Positions 23,392 through 31,084 of a stretch of DNA of 36,102 bases are shown one piece after another; within the stretch, counting starts at the first letter, position 1; each line of letters begins with the position of its first letter. This DNA is from Candidatus Desulfovibrio intestinipullorum (lineage in GTDB: Bacteria > Desulfobacterota > Desulfovibrionia > Desulfovibrionales > Desulfovibrionaceae), in the NCBI GenBank assembly GCA_019113165.1, contig DXHV01000032.1:1-36102 (forward strand), read 5' to 3'. The notes under the pieces were generated by a model, which saw only the letters and a list, made by a program, of their open reading frames with translations, was not told the DNA's origin and searched no databases. The translations under genes and the position numbers were made by a program.

Positions 23392-24165
23392 CTAGTAGAG
23401 CCCCAGGCGCATGGCCAGCAGGGCCAGGTACTCGCGCAGGGCATCGGAGACGTCATTGAGATTGTCGGCCGTGGGCATGAGATCCGTCGGCAGGGTCGGG
23501 GTCCAGCCAAGGGAGCGGCGGTAATTGCTCGGATAGACCACACAGTCCACGCCCTCGCGCTCGAAAAGGCGCGCAGCCCGCGGGGCATGGAGGGCCGGAA
23601 CCACCAGAAGAACCCGGTCAAAGCCCTTTTCCTGCAAAAGCCTTTTGGTGAAGCGGGCATTCTGGGCGGTATTTTTGCTCTGATTCTCGGTGAGAAGCTT
23701 GTCCTGCTCCACGCCCATGCCGGCAAAGATGCGCAGGGCAATATCGCCCTCCCGGCCGTCGCTCTTGCGCACCTGCCCTCCGGTCACAAGCAGGGGCAAA
23801 TCGGTGAGCCGCTGCAGCCGGAAGACCGTGAGCATGCTCTTGGCCATGATGGAAGAGGGCTGGCCCGAGCCGTCCACATCCGGCACTCCGCCAACCGATC
23901 CTGCGCCGGTCATGACCAGGACGTCGCAGCCAAGACTTGTGATGTCGCTCACTGCCGGCGGCGTGTACATGGACTCCAGGGGCGCACAGACAAGGGTGGC
24001 CGTTCCGCGCAGGGAGAGGAGCCAGAGCACAAGGCCCGCGATGAGCACGACCCGGCCTCCGCCTTTGCGCCTGCGCAGCAGGAAGATGCCTGTCACAAGC
24101 AGGGCCAGGATGATGAGCCCCGGGGGCAGAACCCATTGATAGCAGAATTTGAGCAGTTCCAGCAT
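23392..24165 (-). CDS. YdcF/ElyC-like (DUF218) membrane-anchored protein
   Basis: The 257-residue protein begins with two membrane spans (about 12-31 and 38-55), followed by a DUF218-type domain. The expected motifs are present: CDVLVMTGAGSVGG (where the family has a Gly-rich turn), LPLLVTGGQV, SKNTAQNARF, VLLVVPALHAPRAARLFEREGV. ElyC of Escherichia coli is involved in envelope and lipid-carrier homeostasis; whether this protein shares that role is inferred only from the fold and two-span layout. Start: ATG at 24165 with AGGA 9 nt upstream. It lies downstream of queC in the same direction, 112 bp away, with a (GA)15 microsatellite between them. Confidence 0.85.
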   Translation of the reverse strand: MLELLKFCYQWVLPPGLIILALLVTGIFLLRRRKGGGRVVLIAGLVLWLLSLRGTATLVCAPLESMYTPPAVSDITSLGCDVLVMTGAGSVGGVPDVDGSGQPSSIMAKSMLTVFRLQRLTDLPLLVTGGQVRKSDGREGDIALRIFAGMGVEQDKLLTENQSKNTAQNARFTKRLLQEKGFDRVLLVVPALHAPRAARLFEREGVDCVVYPSNYRRSLGWTPTLPTDLMPTADNLNDVSDALREYLALLAMRLGLY

Positions 24166-24234
24166 AATGCACGATCCTGAAGAGTCCCCTTGCGGGACGG
24201 TGGGACGAGAGGCGAGGAATCAGGAAGACGGGGA

Positions 24235-24271
<37 letters not shown>

Positions 24272-24277
24272 CGTCAC

Positions 24278-25024
24278 TCAGGCCTGCCGGCTCTGCTGCA
24301 GGGCCCTGGCGCGCACAAGCAGGGGATCCTCGATGCCGGCTTCCTCGAAGCCGTGGGCCCTGAGCACGCAGGAATGGCACTTGCCGCAGGGCGGAAAGAC
24401 GCCGGCATAGCAGGTGTGGGTCCAGGCCATGGCCTCCATGCAGCCCGGCAGGGACTGCGCCAGGGCAATGGTCTCGGCCTTGCTCTTGTGGATGAGGGGC
24501 GTGTGCAGGCGGAAGGTGGTGATCCCCAGGGCCTCGTTGATGGTCTGTTCCTGGGAGCGGATGAAGGACTCCCGGCAGTCCGGGTAGTTGGCATTGTCCT
24601 CCTCGTCCACGCCGGTCACCAGATGGAAGCAGCCGTAAGCAACAGCAATATTGGCGGCAAGGGTGAGGAAAAAGGCATTGCGCATGGGCACGAAGGTTGC
24701 TTCCACCCTCTTGCCCACCACGCGCTCCATGGTCTCGAAATCGGGATAGGTATCCAGGGGGGTCGAGTCATCCAGCAGGGGCGAGGTGCTGCGCAGGATT
24801 TTGCCGACCTGCACGATTTCATGGCCGGCAATGTCCGCCATGGCGGCAATGCGCCGGGCCGACTCAAGCTCTATGGCGTGCGACTGGCCGTAATCGAAGG
24901 TCACGGCGCGGACCTCGGGAAAGTGCTCCCTGGCCCAGTACAGGCAGGTGGTCGAATCCTGGCCGCCGGAAAGAACCACCAGGCAGGAATCGCCCAGGTG
25001 TTCTTGACTGGATGGTGCAGACAT
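24278..25024 (-). CDS. queC: 7-cyano-7-deazaguanine (preQ0) synthase QueC
   Basis: QueC converts 7-carboxy-7-deazaguanine to preQ0 with ATP and ammonia, in the queuosine pathway. The start ATG at 25024 has GAGGAG 4-5 nt upstream; the ATG at 25054 is less likely. The 248-residue product has the PP-loop LSGGQDSTTCL (residues about 23-33), YGQSHAIELE, FVPMRNAFFLTLAANIA, GVDEEDNANYPDCR, and the zinc-binding cysteines CYAGVFPPCGKCHSC near the C-terminus. It is preceded on the same strand by an unknown gene 131 bp upstream and followed by the YdcF/ElyC-like gene. queD, queE and queF are not in the window. Confidence 0.95.
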   Translation of the reverse strand: MSAPSSQEHLGDSCLVVLSGGQDSTTCLYWAREHFPEVRAVTFDYGQSHAIELESARRIAAMADIAGHEIVQVGKILRSTSPLLDDSTPLDTYPDFETMERVVGKRVEATFVPMRNAFFLTLAANIAVAYGCFHLVTGVDEEDNANYPDCRESFIRSQEQTINEALGITTFRLHTPLIHKSKAETIALAQSLPGCMEAMAWTHTCYAGVFPPCGKCHSCVLRAHGFEEAGIEDPLLVRARALQQSRQA

Positions 25025-25072
25025 TGCTTCTCCTCTTGTGATGCTGTGGTGCATTGCTGTGCGCGCTTGCGC

Positions 25073-25098
25073 GGTTTGCGTGGTTTGCGTGATTGCGT
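25073..25098. repeat. Short tandem 9-bp repeats upstream of queC
   Basis: GGTTTGCGT occurs twice in tandem (25073-25081, 25082-25090), followed by a partial unit GATTGCGT. It lies in the 131-bp spacer between queC and the unknown gene upstream. It may be slippage or a regulator site. Confidence 0.6.
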
Positions 25099-25155
25099 AG
25101 CTGCCTGGATATATGAGCAGACGGGTGAAGGCTCAGGGGCCGGCGGGCCTGCCCC

Positions 25156-25590
25156 CTATCTGGAAAAGAGATTCTGCCAGGAAGCGGCCGCAGGGGCATC
25201 AGAAGCGGCAGGACTGTCGAAGAGCAGGCGCGTGGCTGTCTGGGTGAAGGCCTTGGTCCGCTGTATCTCCTGCACGGCTATGGCCTTGTCGCACATGCGC
25301 ACAATGTGCACGAGACGGGCCAGGGCCTTCTGACGGTCCACAAGATCCGTGCAGTCGAAAGGCTCCTGCACAAGCTCCTCGGCCCTGGCCTGCAGTGAGC
25401 CCAGGCTCCCGGCCTTGCCCGTGTCCACGGCCTGCAGGGCTTCCAGGCACTGCAGGGCCAGCTGCTTGCGCTCCATCAGTTCCTCGGGGCTGGTCTGCAG
25501 ATAGGCTGCGGCTCCGGCGGAAAGCGGCGCGCCCTGCTGGGCGCTGGTCTGGGACTTGTGCATCTTCTGCTTCCTGGCTTTCTTGGCCAT
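25156..25590 (-). CDS. Unknown small basic-N-terminus protein (144 residues)
   Basis: Not recognised. Start: ATG at 25590 with AAGGAGGAG upstream. The first 12 residues are Lys/Arg-rich (MAKKARKQKMHK). The rest is predicted largely helical (SPEELMERKQLALQCLEALQAV and similar stretches), with no signal peptide or membrane span. It is transcribed leftward ahead of queC; co-transcription is possible but a 131-bp gap separates them. A 14-bp perfect palindrome lies 33 bp before its start codon. Confidence 0.7.
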   Translation of the reverse strand: MAKKARKQKMHKSQTSAQQGAPLSAGAAAYLQTSPEELMERKQLALQCLEALQAVDTGKAGSLGSLQARAEELVQEPFDCTDLVDRQKALARLVHIVRMCDKAIAVQEIQRTKAFTQTATRLLFDSPAASDAPAAASWQNLFSR

Positions 25591-25962
25591 GGCTCTCTCC
25601 TCCTTGCGGGCATAGAACTGTCAGGGGATATCCCCTCATAATGGAAATTGAAGCGGGCTGTCGGGTACAGGCCCGTCCTGTCCTTCCTGCGCCCTGCTCC
25701 ATACGGCCTGCATACCTACACTTGATGGGGCCGCTTGTCCAAGCCTGTCCGGCAGGGATCACTGGTGACAGGCTGCCCCGGGCAATTGACAAGCAGCAGT
25801 TTCTGGCGTTCTTCTCGCCTGCAGGAAGCAGTCACGACCACGTGTGCAGCCTGCCCCTTGCGGGATCAGGGCTGCCCGCGGCGCATTGTTTCCGCATTTT
25901 GCCTGACCCTCTTTTCGCACAGTTCGCACACCAGGCCTTTTCCGCATATCAAGGAGTCCACC
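25591..25962. other. Divergent intergenic region with palindromes
   Basis: No gene is seen in these 372 bases between two divergent genes. It holds a perfect 14-bp palindrome AGGGGATATCCCCT at 25623-25636, near the leftward gene, and an inverted repeat AGCCTGTC/GACAGGCT (25742-25749 and 25767-25774). Either could be an operator. No clear -35/-10 pair could be picked for either direction. Confidence 0.6.
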
Positions 25963-26514
25963 ATGTACTTTCCCAGCAAGGGTGCCGACAATACCGAAGC
26001 AACCGTCCGTCTTGTCTGCGAGACGGCCCGAGAGCGCAACATCCGCCACATAGTCGTGGCCAGCAATTACGGCGACACGGCCCGCCACTTTCTCGACATG
26101 GCAAAGGAGCGCCACATTGTCTGCGTGACCCATGCCTGCGGCTTTGCAGGACCCGGCAAGAACGAAATGACCCCGGAGACCAGGGCCGAGCTCAGGGCAG
26201 CCGGCATGGACGTGCTCACCACCACCCACGTCCTGAGCGGCGCCGAGCGGGGCCTGAGACGGCAGTTCCAGGGCATCAACCCCGTGGAGATCATGGCCCA
26301 GACCCTCTATCTCCTGGGTCAGGGCACCAAGGTCTGCGTGGAAATTGCCATCATGGCCCTGGATGCCGGCCTCGTTCCCTATGGCGAAGACATCCTGGCC
26401 GTGGGCGGCACAGGCAGGGGCGCGGACACGGCCCTTATCCTGGCGCCCTCCCATGCCTCCACCATATTGCAGACCAAGATCCGCGAGATTATCTGCAAGC
26501 CCTTTGATTTCTAG
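25963..26514 (+). CDS. Pyruvate-kinase C-terminal-like (alpha/beta) domain protein
   Basis: A 183-residue single-domain protein like the C-terminal regulatory domain of pyruvate kinase but standing alone. Start: ATG at 25963 with AAGGAG 6 nt upstream. Recognisable blocks are NTEATVRLVCETARERNIRHIVVASNYGDTA, VCVTHACGFAGPGKNEM, and near the end EDILAVGGTGRGADTALILAP with KIREIICKP at the C-terminus. Such stand-alone proteins are widespread in anaerobes and archaea. The function is not established; binding of a small phosphorylated ligand is suggested by the fold. It is a single-gene unit upstream of the tRNA gene. Confidence 0.85.
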   Translation: MYFPSKGADNTEATVRLVCETARERNIRHIVVASNYGDTARHFLDMAKERHIVCVTHACGFAGPGKNEMTPETRAELRAAGMDVLTTTHVLSGAERGLRRQFQGINPVEIMAQTLYLLGQGTKVCVEIAIMALDAGLVPYGEDILAVGGTGRGADTALILAPSHASTILQTKIREIICKPFDF

Positions 26515-26619
26515 ACTTTTTCTTCTCGAAAGCCCAATTTTTGGACGGGCAGTCTCCAGGGAATACCACCGTCTCGAAAAAAAAATATCACGATCTGAAA
26601 AAAAATTTGTTCTTTTTGC

Positions 26620-26646
26620 TTGACAGGAAGGGGGGGTTCGTATAGG
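26620..26646 (+). promoter_or_regulatory. Probable promoter for tRNA-Thr
   Basis: A consensus TTGACA (26620-26625) is followed after 15 bp by TATAGG (26641-26646); the spacing is short, and TAGGTT at 17 bp is the alternative -10. The tRNA begins about 45 bp downstream. The preceding 26580-26615 stretch is A/T-rich, like an UP element. Confidence 0.6.
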
Positions 26647-26690
26647 TTCTTTTTCGCCTTGAGGGACAAAAGTTCCTTGAAGACCAAAAA

Positions 26691-26766
26691 GCCTTTGTAG
26701 CTCAGTCGGCAGAGCGCGTCCTTGGTAAGGACGAGGTCTCCAGTTCAATCCTGGACAAAGGCTCCA
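26691..26766 (+). tRNA. trnT: tRNA-Thr, anticodon GGT
   Basis: Acceptor stem GCCTTTG (26691-26697) pairs with CAAAGGC (26756-26762). The anticodon stem CGTCC/GGACG encloses TTGGTAA with anticodon GGT. The T arm is TCCAG-TTCAATC-CTGGA. The discriminator base is T, and CCA is encoded (26764-26766). The D arm is GCTC-AGTCGGCA-GAGC. Confidence 0.96.
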
Positions 26767-26778
26767 TGAGAAAGCAAC

Positions 26779-26811
26779 AAGGACCTGTGAGGGAACTCAT
26801 AGGTCCTTTTT
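26779..26811 (+). terminator. Intrinsic terminator after tRNA-Thr
   Basis: AAGGACCT (26779-26786) pairs with AGGTCCTT (26801-26808), with further pairing GAG/CTC inside, and runs into five T residues ending at 26811. Confidence 0.85.
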
Positions 26812-27382
26812 CATTTTGCTGACAGGACAAGGGGGCACGGGATGCGCTCCCGCGAGAGCAAGCTTTTTCTAACAAGCGGGGATTATTCCTCTTTCTTCTT
26901 CGCAGCCGCATCTTTTGCCACTCTCTTGCAAACAAGCCCCTTTTTCCTGTATAGTACCAACATATTCTCGTTTTTCCTGCCTTATTTCCTGCCTTTTCTA
27001 CCCTTCAAGATGTGCCAAGGCCTGCTCACTGTTTCCTGGCGTGTATTCCTGGTGTAGTTCTGGGCATATATTCCGGGAACGGGCACCCCCGGGCACCATC
27101 CCCTGGGTCTCCTCTCGTTCCCCAGCTCCCCCGGGGGGACAGGGCGCCCTCATCTCCCTTCAGGAGAGGCCCCTGGTTCCTGCCCAAGACAGCAGGAAGG
27201 GCCTGTTCCGGCCCTGTCTGCCTCCTTTCAGGGAGCATGCGGGCTCCCCGGCCTCCCGGACCGGGTCGTGCTTCTCACAAAAAATTTTTGCAATTCCATA
27301 TATTGGGACTTTTCGTCTGGTGCTGCACGGAAGACCACAGTATTTCCAGACTCTGACATTTCAGGACGGAGTGTGCGCTTCA
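26812..27382. other. Long leader before the ABC transporter operon
   Basis: These 571 bases hold no convincing gene. The first part (26870-27000) is AT-rich and carries a candidate promoter. The second part (27060-27290) is GC-rich with several inverted repeats, such as CCCCCGGG/CCCGGGGG-like runs around 27085-27140. It could form a structured 5' leader of about 420 nt; no known riboswitch was recognised. Confidence 0.5.
26926..26955 (+). promoter_or_regulatory. Candidate promoter for the amino-acid ABC operon
   Basis: TTGCAA (26926-26931) is separated by 18 bp from TATAGT (26950-26955). It is the best -35/-10 pair found in the leader. A start here would give a leader of about 420 nt before the ATPase gene. 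Confidence 0.5.
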
Positions 27383-28105
27383 ATGATCAAACTATCTCAT
27401 GTTCATAAATTTTTTGGCCCCAATGAGGTCTTGAAAGACGTCAATCTGGAAGTCAAGGAAGGCGAAAAGCTGGTCATCATAGGACCTTCCGGCTCCGGCA
27501 AATCCACCACGGTCCGCTGCATGAACGGACTGGAGCTGCCCACTTCCGGCCAGGTCTTTGTCAATGGTGTGGAACTCACCAGGAAAAACCGTACCGAACT
27601 TGTCCGCAGCACCTCCTCCATGGTTTTTCAGCAGTTCAACCTCTATCCCCACCTCAATGTGCTGGGGAACCTGACCCTTGCGCCCATCAAGCTCTTCAAC
27701 AAGGCCCGCAAGGAAGCCGAAGAGCTGGCCTACCACTATCTTGAAGTCGTGGGCCTGACCGAAAAGGCCATGGCCTACCCCACCACCCTGTCCGGCGGCC
27801 AGCAGCAGCGCGTGGCCATTGCCCGCGCCCTGTGCAGCCAGACCAAGATCATTCTCTTTGACGAACCCACCTCCGCCCTGGATCCGGAAACCGTCCAGGA
27901 AGTGCTCAACGTCATGGTCAAGCTGGCCAGCGAGAGCATTACCATGGTCATCGTGACCCATGAAATGGGCTTTGCCCGTGAAGTGGCCGACCGTGTCATC
28001 TTCATGGACTACGGCGCCATCCTGGAAGAGGGCACTCCGGAACACTTCTTCGTCAACCCCATCCACGATCGCGTCAAGCAGTTCCTGGGCAAGATTCTCT
28101 ACTAG
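27383..28105 (+). CDS. Polar amino-acid ABC transporter ATP-binding protein (GlnQ-like)
   Basis: This cytoplasmic ATPase powers import through the two permeases encoded downstream. The 240-residue product has Walker [13 protein letters not shown] (about 32-43), Q-loop [11 protein letters not shown], the ABC signature LSGGQQQR, Walker [13 protein letters not shown], and the switch histidine in VIVTHEMGF. Length and sequence are typical of the glutamine/glutamate/histidine importer ATPases. Start: ATG at 27383; GGAG lies about 12 nt upstream, so the ribosome site is only moderate. It is first in the operon, ahead of the binding protein, where binding-protein-first order is more common. Confidence 0.93.
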   Translation: MIKLSHVHKFFGPNEVLKDVNLEVKEGEKLVIIGPSGSGKSTTVRCMNGLELPTSGQVFVNGVELTRKNRTELVRSTSSMVFQQFNLYPHLNVLGNLTLAPIKLFNKARKEAEELAYHYLEVVGLTEKAMAYPTTLSGGQQQRVAIARALCSQTKIILFDEPTSALDPETVQEVLNVMVKLASESITMVIVTHEMGFAREVADRVIFMDYGAILEEGTPEHFFVNPIHDRVKQFLGKILY

Positions 28106-28343
28106 ACTCCTTGCCAGGGCTCTCCCCCCTGCTCCTGCAGTGCCTGCGGTTCCTCAGGTTCCTGCGTGACCCGCAGGAAAGCGGGCTGTGCCCTGCGTCC
28201 TGCCGGACAGCACCCTCATGGAGCACGGAGCGACTCCCCTTTACCCCTTGCCAGCAACCCGCCTCCAAGCGTGTGGCCGGATTGTCCTGCTCGTGCTTGC
28301 GGTCTCCCGCCACGGACCGGATTCTCTTCCGGATTCTTTTTCT

Positions 28344-28376
28344 GACAGGCCTGATCGGTTTTTCGATCAGCCTGTC
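28344..28376 (+). promoter_or_regulatory. Stem-loop upstream of the binding-protein gene
   Basis: GACAGG-C-CTGATCG (28344-28357) pairs with CGATCAG-CCTGTC (28364-28376): 13 bp with one bulged C and a 6-nt loop of mostly T. No T-run follows, so it is more likely a processing or 5' stabilising element than a terminator. It lies about 42 bp before the start of the binding-protein gene, in a 313-bp spacer without other features. Confidence 0.65.
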
Positions 28377-28418
28377 CGGTCCTCATCGGGAGTAAACATT
28401 CAGACCCTGGAGATTGCC

Positions 28419-29246
28419 ATGGCCTTCATCAAAAAACTTTCCACCCTGTGCGTCCTTGTTGCCTTTGTTCTGGGCATGGCTGTAGTGAGCGCCTCTGCAG
28501 CCGATCTGCCTGCCGAAGTGCAGGCCATCGTGAAACGTGGCAAACTGAATGTCGGCGTGAAGTCCGACGTGCCCGGCTTCGGCATGCAGGACCTGTCCGG
28601 CGACTACAAGGGCATGGAAATCGACCTGGCCCACAAGATTGCCGAAGCCATGGGCCTCAAGGCCGATGACGTGAACTGCGTTGCCGTGACGGCCAAGACC
28701 CGCGGCCAGCTCGTGGACTCCGGCGACATCGACATGGTCATCGCCACCTTCACCATCACCCCCGATCGCCTGAAGACCTGGAACTTCTCCACGCCCTACT
28801 ACACCGACGCCGTCTCCCTGCTCGTGAAGAAGAACAGCAAGATCACGGGCTACAAGGATCTGGCCGACAAGCTCATTGGCGTGGCCGAAGGCTCCACCTC
28901 CAAGGACGCCCTCATTGCTGCCGCCAAGAAGAACGGCGTGACCCTCACCGACACCAAGAACATCCAGACCTTCCCCGACTACCCCTCCATCAAGGCCGCT
29001 CTTGACGCAGGCCAGGTGCAGGCCTTCTGTGTGGACGGCTCCATCCTGACCGGCTACCTGGACGGCGGCACCACCCTGCTGACCTCCGTTCGCTTCTCTC
29101 CCCAGTCCTACGGCATCGTGACCAAGCTTTCCAACAAGGGCCTGGCCGCCTACGTGGACAACCTGGTGAAGAAGTGGCTGGCCGACGGCACCATCGCCGC
29201 CATGATCAAGGCCAACAACGTTCCTCCGTCCTACGAGGGCGAATAA
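28419..29246 (+). CDS. Periplasmic amino-acid-binding protein of the ABC transporter
   Basis: This is a family 3 solute-binding protein of 275 residues. Residues 1-27 are a signal peptide (MAFIKKL, hydrophobic core, cleavage after VSASA), so it is periplasmic. Family signs: KRGKLNVGVKSDVPGFGMQD, GMEIDLAHKIAEAMG, FTITPDRLKTWNFSTPYYTD, and GVAEGSTSKDAL. These fit polar amino-acid binders of the glutamate/glutamine/aspartate group, but the exact ligand cannot be set. Start: ATG at 28419 with GGAG 6 nt upstream. Stem-loops on both sides of the gene would allow more binding protein than membrane partners. Codon choice is strongly biased (AAG, GGC, CTG), as expected for high expression. Confidence 0.93.
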   Translation: MAFIKKLSTLCVLVAFVLGMAVVSASAADLPAEVQAIVKRGKLNVGVKSDVPGFGMQDLSGDYKGMEIDLAHKIAEAMGLKADDVNCVAVTAKTRGQLVDSGDIDMVIATFTITPDRLKTWNFSTPYYTDAVSLLVKKNSKITGYKDLADKLIGVAEGSTSKDALIAAAKKNGVTLTDTKNIQTFPDYPSIKAALDAGQVQAFCVDGSILTGYLDGGTTLLTSVRFSPQSYGIVTKLSNKGLAAYVDNLVKKWLADGTIAAMIKANNVPPSYEGE

Positions 29247-29333
29247 TCTGCTGCATCTGAAGCGCCCGTGCAGTGAGAACACCGCAAGGCACGGGACGTC
29301 TTCCTGAGCCAATACACCTGAAGTTTGAGTCGA

Positions 29334-29357
29334 AAAGGGGGGAGTCTTCCCCCCTTT
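29334..29357 (+). terminator. GC-rich hairpin after the binding-protein gene (attenuator or 3' stabiliser)
   Basis: AAAGGGGGGA (29334-29343) pairs perfectly with TCCCCCCTTT (29348-29357) around GTCT. No long T-run follows, so it probably acts as a partial terminator or 3' protection, letting some transcripts reach the permeases. Confidence 0.6.
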
Positions 29358-29383
29358 CCGAAATCACTGAGCAGGGGGCACTA

Positions 29384-30112
29384 GTGATTGAACAAATACT
29401 GTCACTCCAGAGCTGGATGACATTTCTTGCGGACTGGAAACTCTTTGCCCAGGCCTTCGGCATCACGCTGATGGTCTCCATTCTGGCGCTCCTTCTGGCG
29501 CTGATCCTGGGCGTCTTCTTCGGTGTCATGTCCACATCGAGCAATCCCGTCCTGCGCGGCATTGCCCGCGGCTATGTGGAAACACTGCAGAATACGCCGC
29601 TCGTGCTGCAGGCCTATGTCTTTTACCTGGCCCTGCCCTACATCGGCCTCATGATAGGCCAGATTTCGGTCGGCATCTATGCCGTGGGCATCTACCACGG
29701 CGCCTACATTGCCGAAGTGGTCAGGGCAGGCATTCAGTCCATTCCCCATGGACAGTCCGAAGCAGCAGCCTCCCAGGGTTTCACCTACGTACAGACCATG
29801 CGCTGGATCATCCTTCCGCAGACCGTCAAGATCATTCTGCCTCCCCTGATCAATCAGATGGTCAATCTGATCAAGAACACCTCCGTCATCGCCCTCATCG
29901 GCGGCACGGACCTCATGAACAGGACCAATGACTGGGCCACCACCGGCGAATGCATCTACGGTCCGCCCTTCCTGGTCTGCGGCATCCTCTACTTTATCCT
30001 CTGCTTCCCCCTGGCCACCTGGGGACGCAATTACGAAGAAAAGCTGAAGCGGCGCGACGTGCACACCACCGACAAGCCTGCCGCAAAGGAAGCTGAAGGG
30101 AGCGCGTCGTGA
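29384..30112 (+). CDS. Amino-acid ABC transporter permease 1 (HisM/GlnP-like)
   Basis: This inner-membrane permease has about five spans. The start chosen is GTG at 29384, with AGGGGG 5 nt upstream, giving 242 residues; the ATG at 29273 lies before the hairpin and would add an unlikely leader. Family marks: GITLMVSILALLLALILG, the VETLQNTPLVLQAYVFYLALP segment, and the ATPase-contact (EAA) loop EVVRAGIQSIPHGQSEAAASQG. It ends KRRDVHTTDKPAAKEAEG and overlaps the next gene by 4 bp. Confidence 0.9.
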   Translation: MIEQILSLQSWMTFLADWKLFAQAFGITLMVSILALLLALILGVFFGVMSTSSNPVLRGIARGYVETLQNTPLVLQAYVFYLALPYIGLMIGQISVGIYAVGIYHGAYIAEVVRAGIQSIPHGQSEAAASQGFTYVQTMRWIILPQTVKIILPPLINQMVNLIKNTSVIALIGGTDLMNRTNDWATTGECIYGPPFLVCGILYFILCFPLATWGRNYEEKLKRRDVHTTDKPAAKEAEGSAS

Positions 30113-30828
30113 TCGAAGTCATCAGCAGAACCTTTACGCCCGAGATCCTCATGTATCTGCTGGGCGGTGCCTGGCTTGTCATTGAACTGTCCGTCATCAT
30201 TGTCATCCTGAGCCTCTTCTTCGGCCTCATCCTGGCACTGCTGCGCAGCTACGACAAATTCATCCTGGGCCGTCTTGCGGGCGCCTACATCGAAATCTTC
30301 CGCAATACCCCCAACCTCATGTGGGTGCTTATCTGCTACGTGCACGCGCCCCTGCCCACGGCCTTCATGCGCTGCACCTTCGCCTTTGTGCTCTTCACCT
30401 CCGCAGCCATAGCAGAAATCATCCGCGGCGGCCTCAATTCCATTCCCAAGGGCCAGTTCGAGGCAGCCTATTCACAGGGCTTCAGCTTTGTGCAGACCCT
30501 GGTCTACATTGTTCTGCCGCAGTGCTTCCAGAACATCATTCCCACCCTGCTGAGCCAGGTCATCACCGTGGTCAAGGATACCTCCTTCCTGTCCATGGTG
30601 GCCGTGGCAGAACTCATGTTCCGCTCCCGCAACGTGCTCTCCCTGCTGCCCCGCTACACCGGACAGACCGTGGGCATCGAGCAGGTGGCTGCCATCTTCG
30701 GCTTTGCCGCCCTCATCTACTTCATCATCAACTTTACCCTCTCCTGCCTGGTGCGCTACATCCAGAACCGTCGTGCCGCCAAGACCAGGGGACGCGGCGA
30801 GCCGGCCGCTGCTGCCGACAAGGCCTAA
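30109..30828 (+). CDS. Amino-acid ABC transporter permease 2 (HisM/GlnP-like)
   Basis: Second inner-membrane permease of the importer, 239 residues. GTG start at 30109 overlaps the previous stop (GTGA), with AAGGGAG about 7 nt upstream, so the two permeases are translationally coupled and probably form a heterodimer. Family signs: WLVIELSVIIVILSLFFG, EIFRNTPNLMWVLICY, and the EAA loop EIIRGGLNSIPKGQFEAAYSQG. A short cytoplasmic basic tail follows the last span. It is the last gene of the operon and is followed by a hairpin terminator. Confidence 0.92.
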   Translation: MIEVISRTFTPEILMYLLGGAWLVIELSVIIVILSLFFGLILALLRSYDKFILGRLAGAYIEIFRNTPNLMWVLICYVHAPLPTAFMRCTFAFVLFTSAAIAEIIRGGLNSIPKGQFEAAYSQGFSFVQTLVYIVLPQCFQNIIPTLLSQVITVVKDTSFLSMVAVAELMFRSRNVLSLLPRYTGQTVGIEQVAAIFGFAALIYFIINFTLSCLVRYIQNRRAAKTRGRGEPAAAADKA

Positions 30829-30901
30829 AGGGCCCGCCGCACACAAGGGAACCACGATTTCTGTCCCGTGGTTTTGCGAACAACCCGGGAAGACAGAGGA
30901 T

Positions 30902-30952
30902 CAGGAAACGCCGCCCGCAGTACCATGCTGCAGACGGCGTTTCCTGTTTGTT
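30902..30952 (+). terminator. Probable terminator of the ABC transporter operon
   Basis: CAGGAAACGCCG (30902-30913) pairs perfectly with CGGCGTTTCCTG (30935-30946), with an inner GCAG/CTGC pairing, followed by TTTGTT. A weaker hairpin AACCACG/CGTGGTT with TTTT lies just upstream (30850-30875). Confidence 0.75.
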
Positions 30953-31084
30953 CAGGCGATTGGGCCAAATCCTGCCCCGAATATCCGGCCCCACTCTCAG
31001 GCCTTCTGCGTCCTGCAGGGACAGGCACAAGGCCCCTCAGCTCCACGGCCCCTACTGCCCTTACTGCCCCTACTGGAGGACGAC

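Noticed and set aside
26702..26935. Leftward 77-codon frame containing a SRIELETSSLP-like peptide
   Set aside because: That peptide is the well-known false translation of the antisense of a tRNA gene; it overlaps tRNA-Thr and its terminator.
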